A stretch of 32,123 bases of DNA from an uncultured Lachnospiraceae bacterium. Lineage in GTDB: Bacteria; Bacillota; Clostridia; Lachnospirales; Lachnospiraceae. The notes under the pieces are model-generated. The model searched no databases and was not told the origin of the DNA. It worked only from the letters and a program-made list of their open reading frames with translations. A program made the translations under genes and the position numbers. Positions 31,229-32,123 of the stretch are shown piece after piece. Position 1 is the stretch's first letter. Every line of letters begins with the position of its first letter. The stretch is taken from positions 1 through 32,123 of the forward strand of contig CANPTH010000050.1 in the NCBI GenBank assembly GCA_947576945.1, given 5' to 3'.

Positions 31229-32123
31229 TTATTTTAAATAGTACTTGCCGGCGCCCTGTCCGACGTACCCCTCTGCACACAGCTGCAGGAGTTCATAACA
31301 CAATTTCGGCACCGCAACAGAGTTTCCATATGCCTTTCGATAAGCTTCCTGAAGCTTCTCTATAGACTGCGGCTGATAATCCAACAGCTTCAGTATTTCT
31401 CCCTGAAGTCCAGCCGGATAAATCCTTGTCAGCCGTCCGGCGGCATTTTGATCCCGGATGCCGATAAAGCCTGCCCACAGCTCCTCCAAAAGTTCTTCCG
31501 GATTCATCACCAGCTGTGCGCCCTGCCTGATCAGCCTGTTGCATCCCGCACTCAGAGCATCGGTAGCCCTCCCCGGCACTGCATATACTTCACGCCCCTG
31601 CTCCAATGCCATATCCACCGTGATCAGCGTCCCGCTCCGCTCCTTCGCTTCGATAACCAGAACGCCGTCACACAGCCCGCTTATAATACGATTCCTGGGC
31701 GGAAAAAGAGCCGCCCTCGGTTCTATACCCGGCGGGTATTCGGAACACAGGCCTCCTTTCACCAACAGCTGCTCATACAATTCCCTGTTCTCCTGCGGAT
31801 AGCAGATATCCACGCCGCACCCAAGCACGCCCAGAGAATACCCGCCTGCGCAAAGCGCCGATCGCTGCCCAATTCCGTCGATTCCTCTGGCCATCCCGCT
31901 GATGACCTGTACCCCTGCCCGCGCCAGAACGGTTCCAAACTCTTTTGCCATACACTTACCATATTCCGTACAGTTTCTGGCGCCGATAACGGCAATGGAC
32001 CTGCCCTCTTCGTCCGGCAGTCTGCCTGCATAGTACAGCGCATACGGAGCGTCCTGGATCTTTGACAGCTTACGCGGATATGCAGCTTCCTCAAACGTAA
32101 CAAAAGAAATCCCCCTGGAAAGC
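31229..32123 (-). CDS. dprA: DNA-processing protein DprA/Smf, 5' end outside window
   Basis: Partial gene: 297 codons to the right edge, and the frame stays open to the edge. The peptide continues upstream of the internal ATG at 31951 with GISFVTFEEAAYPRKLSKIQDAP-type sequence, so that ATG is not the start. The Rossmann-fold core is clear: IAVIGARNCTEYG, then SGMARGIDGIGQRSAL, PPRNRIISGLCDGVLVIEA and SGTLITVDMALEQGR. A C-terminal winged-helix region ends near GAGKYYLK. DprA loads RecA on incoming single-stranded DNA; in species without natural competence the role is less clear. A topA gene follows, as is common in Firmicutes. Confidence 0.95.
   Translation of the reverse strand, partial: LSRGISFVTFEEAAYPRKLSKIQDAPYALYYAGRLPDEEGRSIAVIGARNCTEYGKCMAKEFGTVLARAGVQVISGMARGIDGIGQRSALCAGGYSLGVLGCGVDICYPQENRELYEQLLVKGGLCSEYPPGIEPRAALFPPRNRIISGLCDGVLVIEAKERSGTLITVDMALEQGREVYAVPGRATDALSAGCNRLIRQGAQLVMNPEELLEELWAGFIGIRDQNAAGRLTRIYPAGLQGEILKLLDYQPQSIEKLQEAYRKAYGNSVAVPKLCYELLQLCAEGYVGQGAGKYYLK

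Noticed and set aside
31952..32123. ATG at 31951 as a start for dprA
   Set aside because: The same frame continues upstream to the window edge with clear DprA sequence, including the glycine-rich IAVIGARN motif, so the gene is truncated by the window and not short.

Overview
The window is almost entirely one flagellar/chemotaxis (fla/che) supercluster, with every recognisable gene on the minus strand, so transcription runs from the right end to the left. The organism is most likely a motile Gram-positive anaerobe of the Clostridia, with a Lachnospiraceae (Roseburia/Agathobacter-like) gene order as my best guess. The reasons are the Firmicutes-specific gene set (CodY, FliY, FlbD/SwrD, FlhF-FlhG, a CheY between fliY and fliO), the order dprA-topA-codY-flgB, strong AGGAGG ribosome sites, frequent stop/start overlaps and moderate GC content. 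The genus is inference.

Layout in the direction of transcription. The right end holds dprA (5' end outside the window), then topA with its own sigma-A promoter, then codY with its own extended -10 promoter and a good CodY-box match upstream (28789-28803). A clear intrinsic terminator (27691-27739) ends the codY unit. The fla/che cluster starts from a TATAAT promoter at 27598-27625: flgB, flgC, fliE, fliF, fliG, fliH, fliI, fliJ, a MotE-like gene, fliK, flgD, a small conserved flagellar gene, flgE. A 13-bp hairpin (15061-15097) and a strong sigma-A promoter (14961-14989), with a possible sigma-28 promoter just upstream, divide the cluster. The second part is flbD, motA, motB, fliL, fliM, fliY, cheY, fliO, fliP, fliQ, fliR, flhB, flhA, flhF, flhG, a PilZ (YcgR-like) gene, cheB, and the first 15 codons of cheA, which run off the left end.

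How the genes work together. FliE/FliF/FliG, FliM/FliY and FlgB/FlgC build the basal body and switch. FliO/P/Q/R, FlhA and FlhB form the export gate, powered and fed by FliH/FliI/FliJ. FlgD, FliK and FlgE build and measure the hook. MotA/MotB, helped by FliL, FlbD and the MotE-like protein, drive rotation, and their sequences look like the sodium (PomA/PomB) type. FlhF/FlhG set flagellar placement and number. The PilZ protein links speed to cyclic di-GMP. CheA/CheB/CheY with the CheC-like FliY form the chemotaxis core. CodY next door offers a nutrient input.

This is mostly a canonical locus and I did not find a wholly new system. The points most worth a second look are the methionine-rich repeat linker in FliY (30 Met in 67 residues), the Na+-type stator signature, the terminator/tandem-promoter junction in front of flbD-motAB, the CodY box upstream of codY, and an extended FlgD with an acidic tail.
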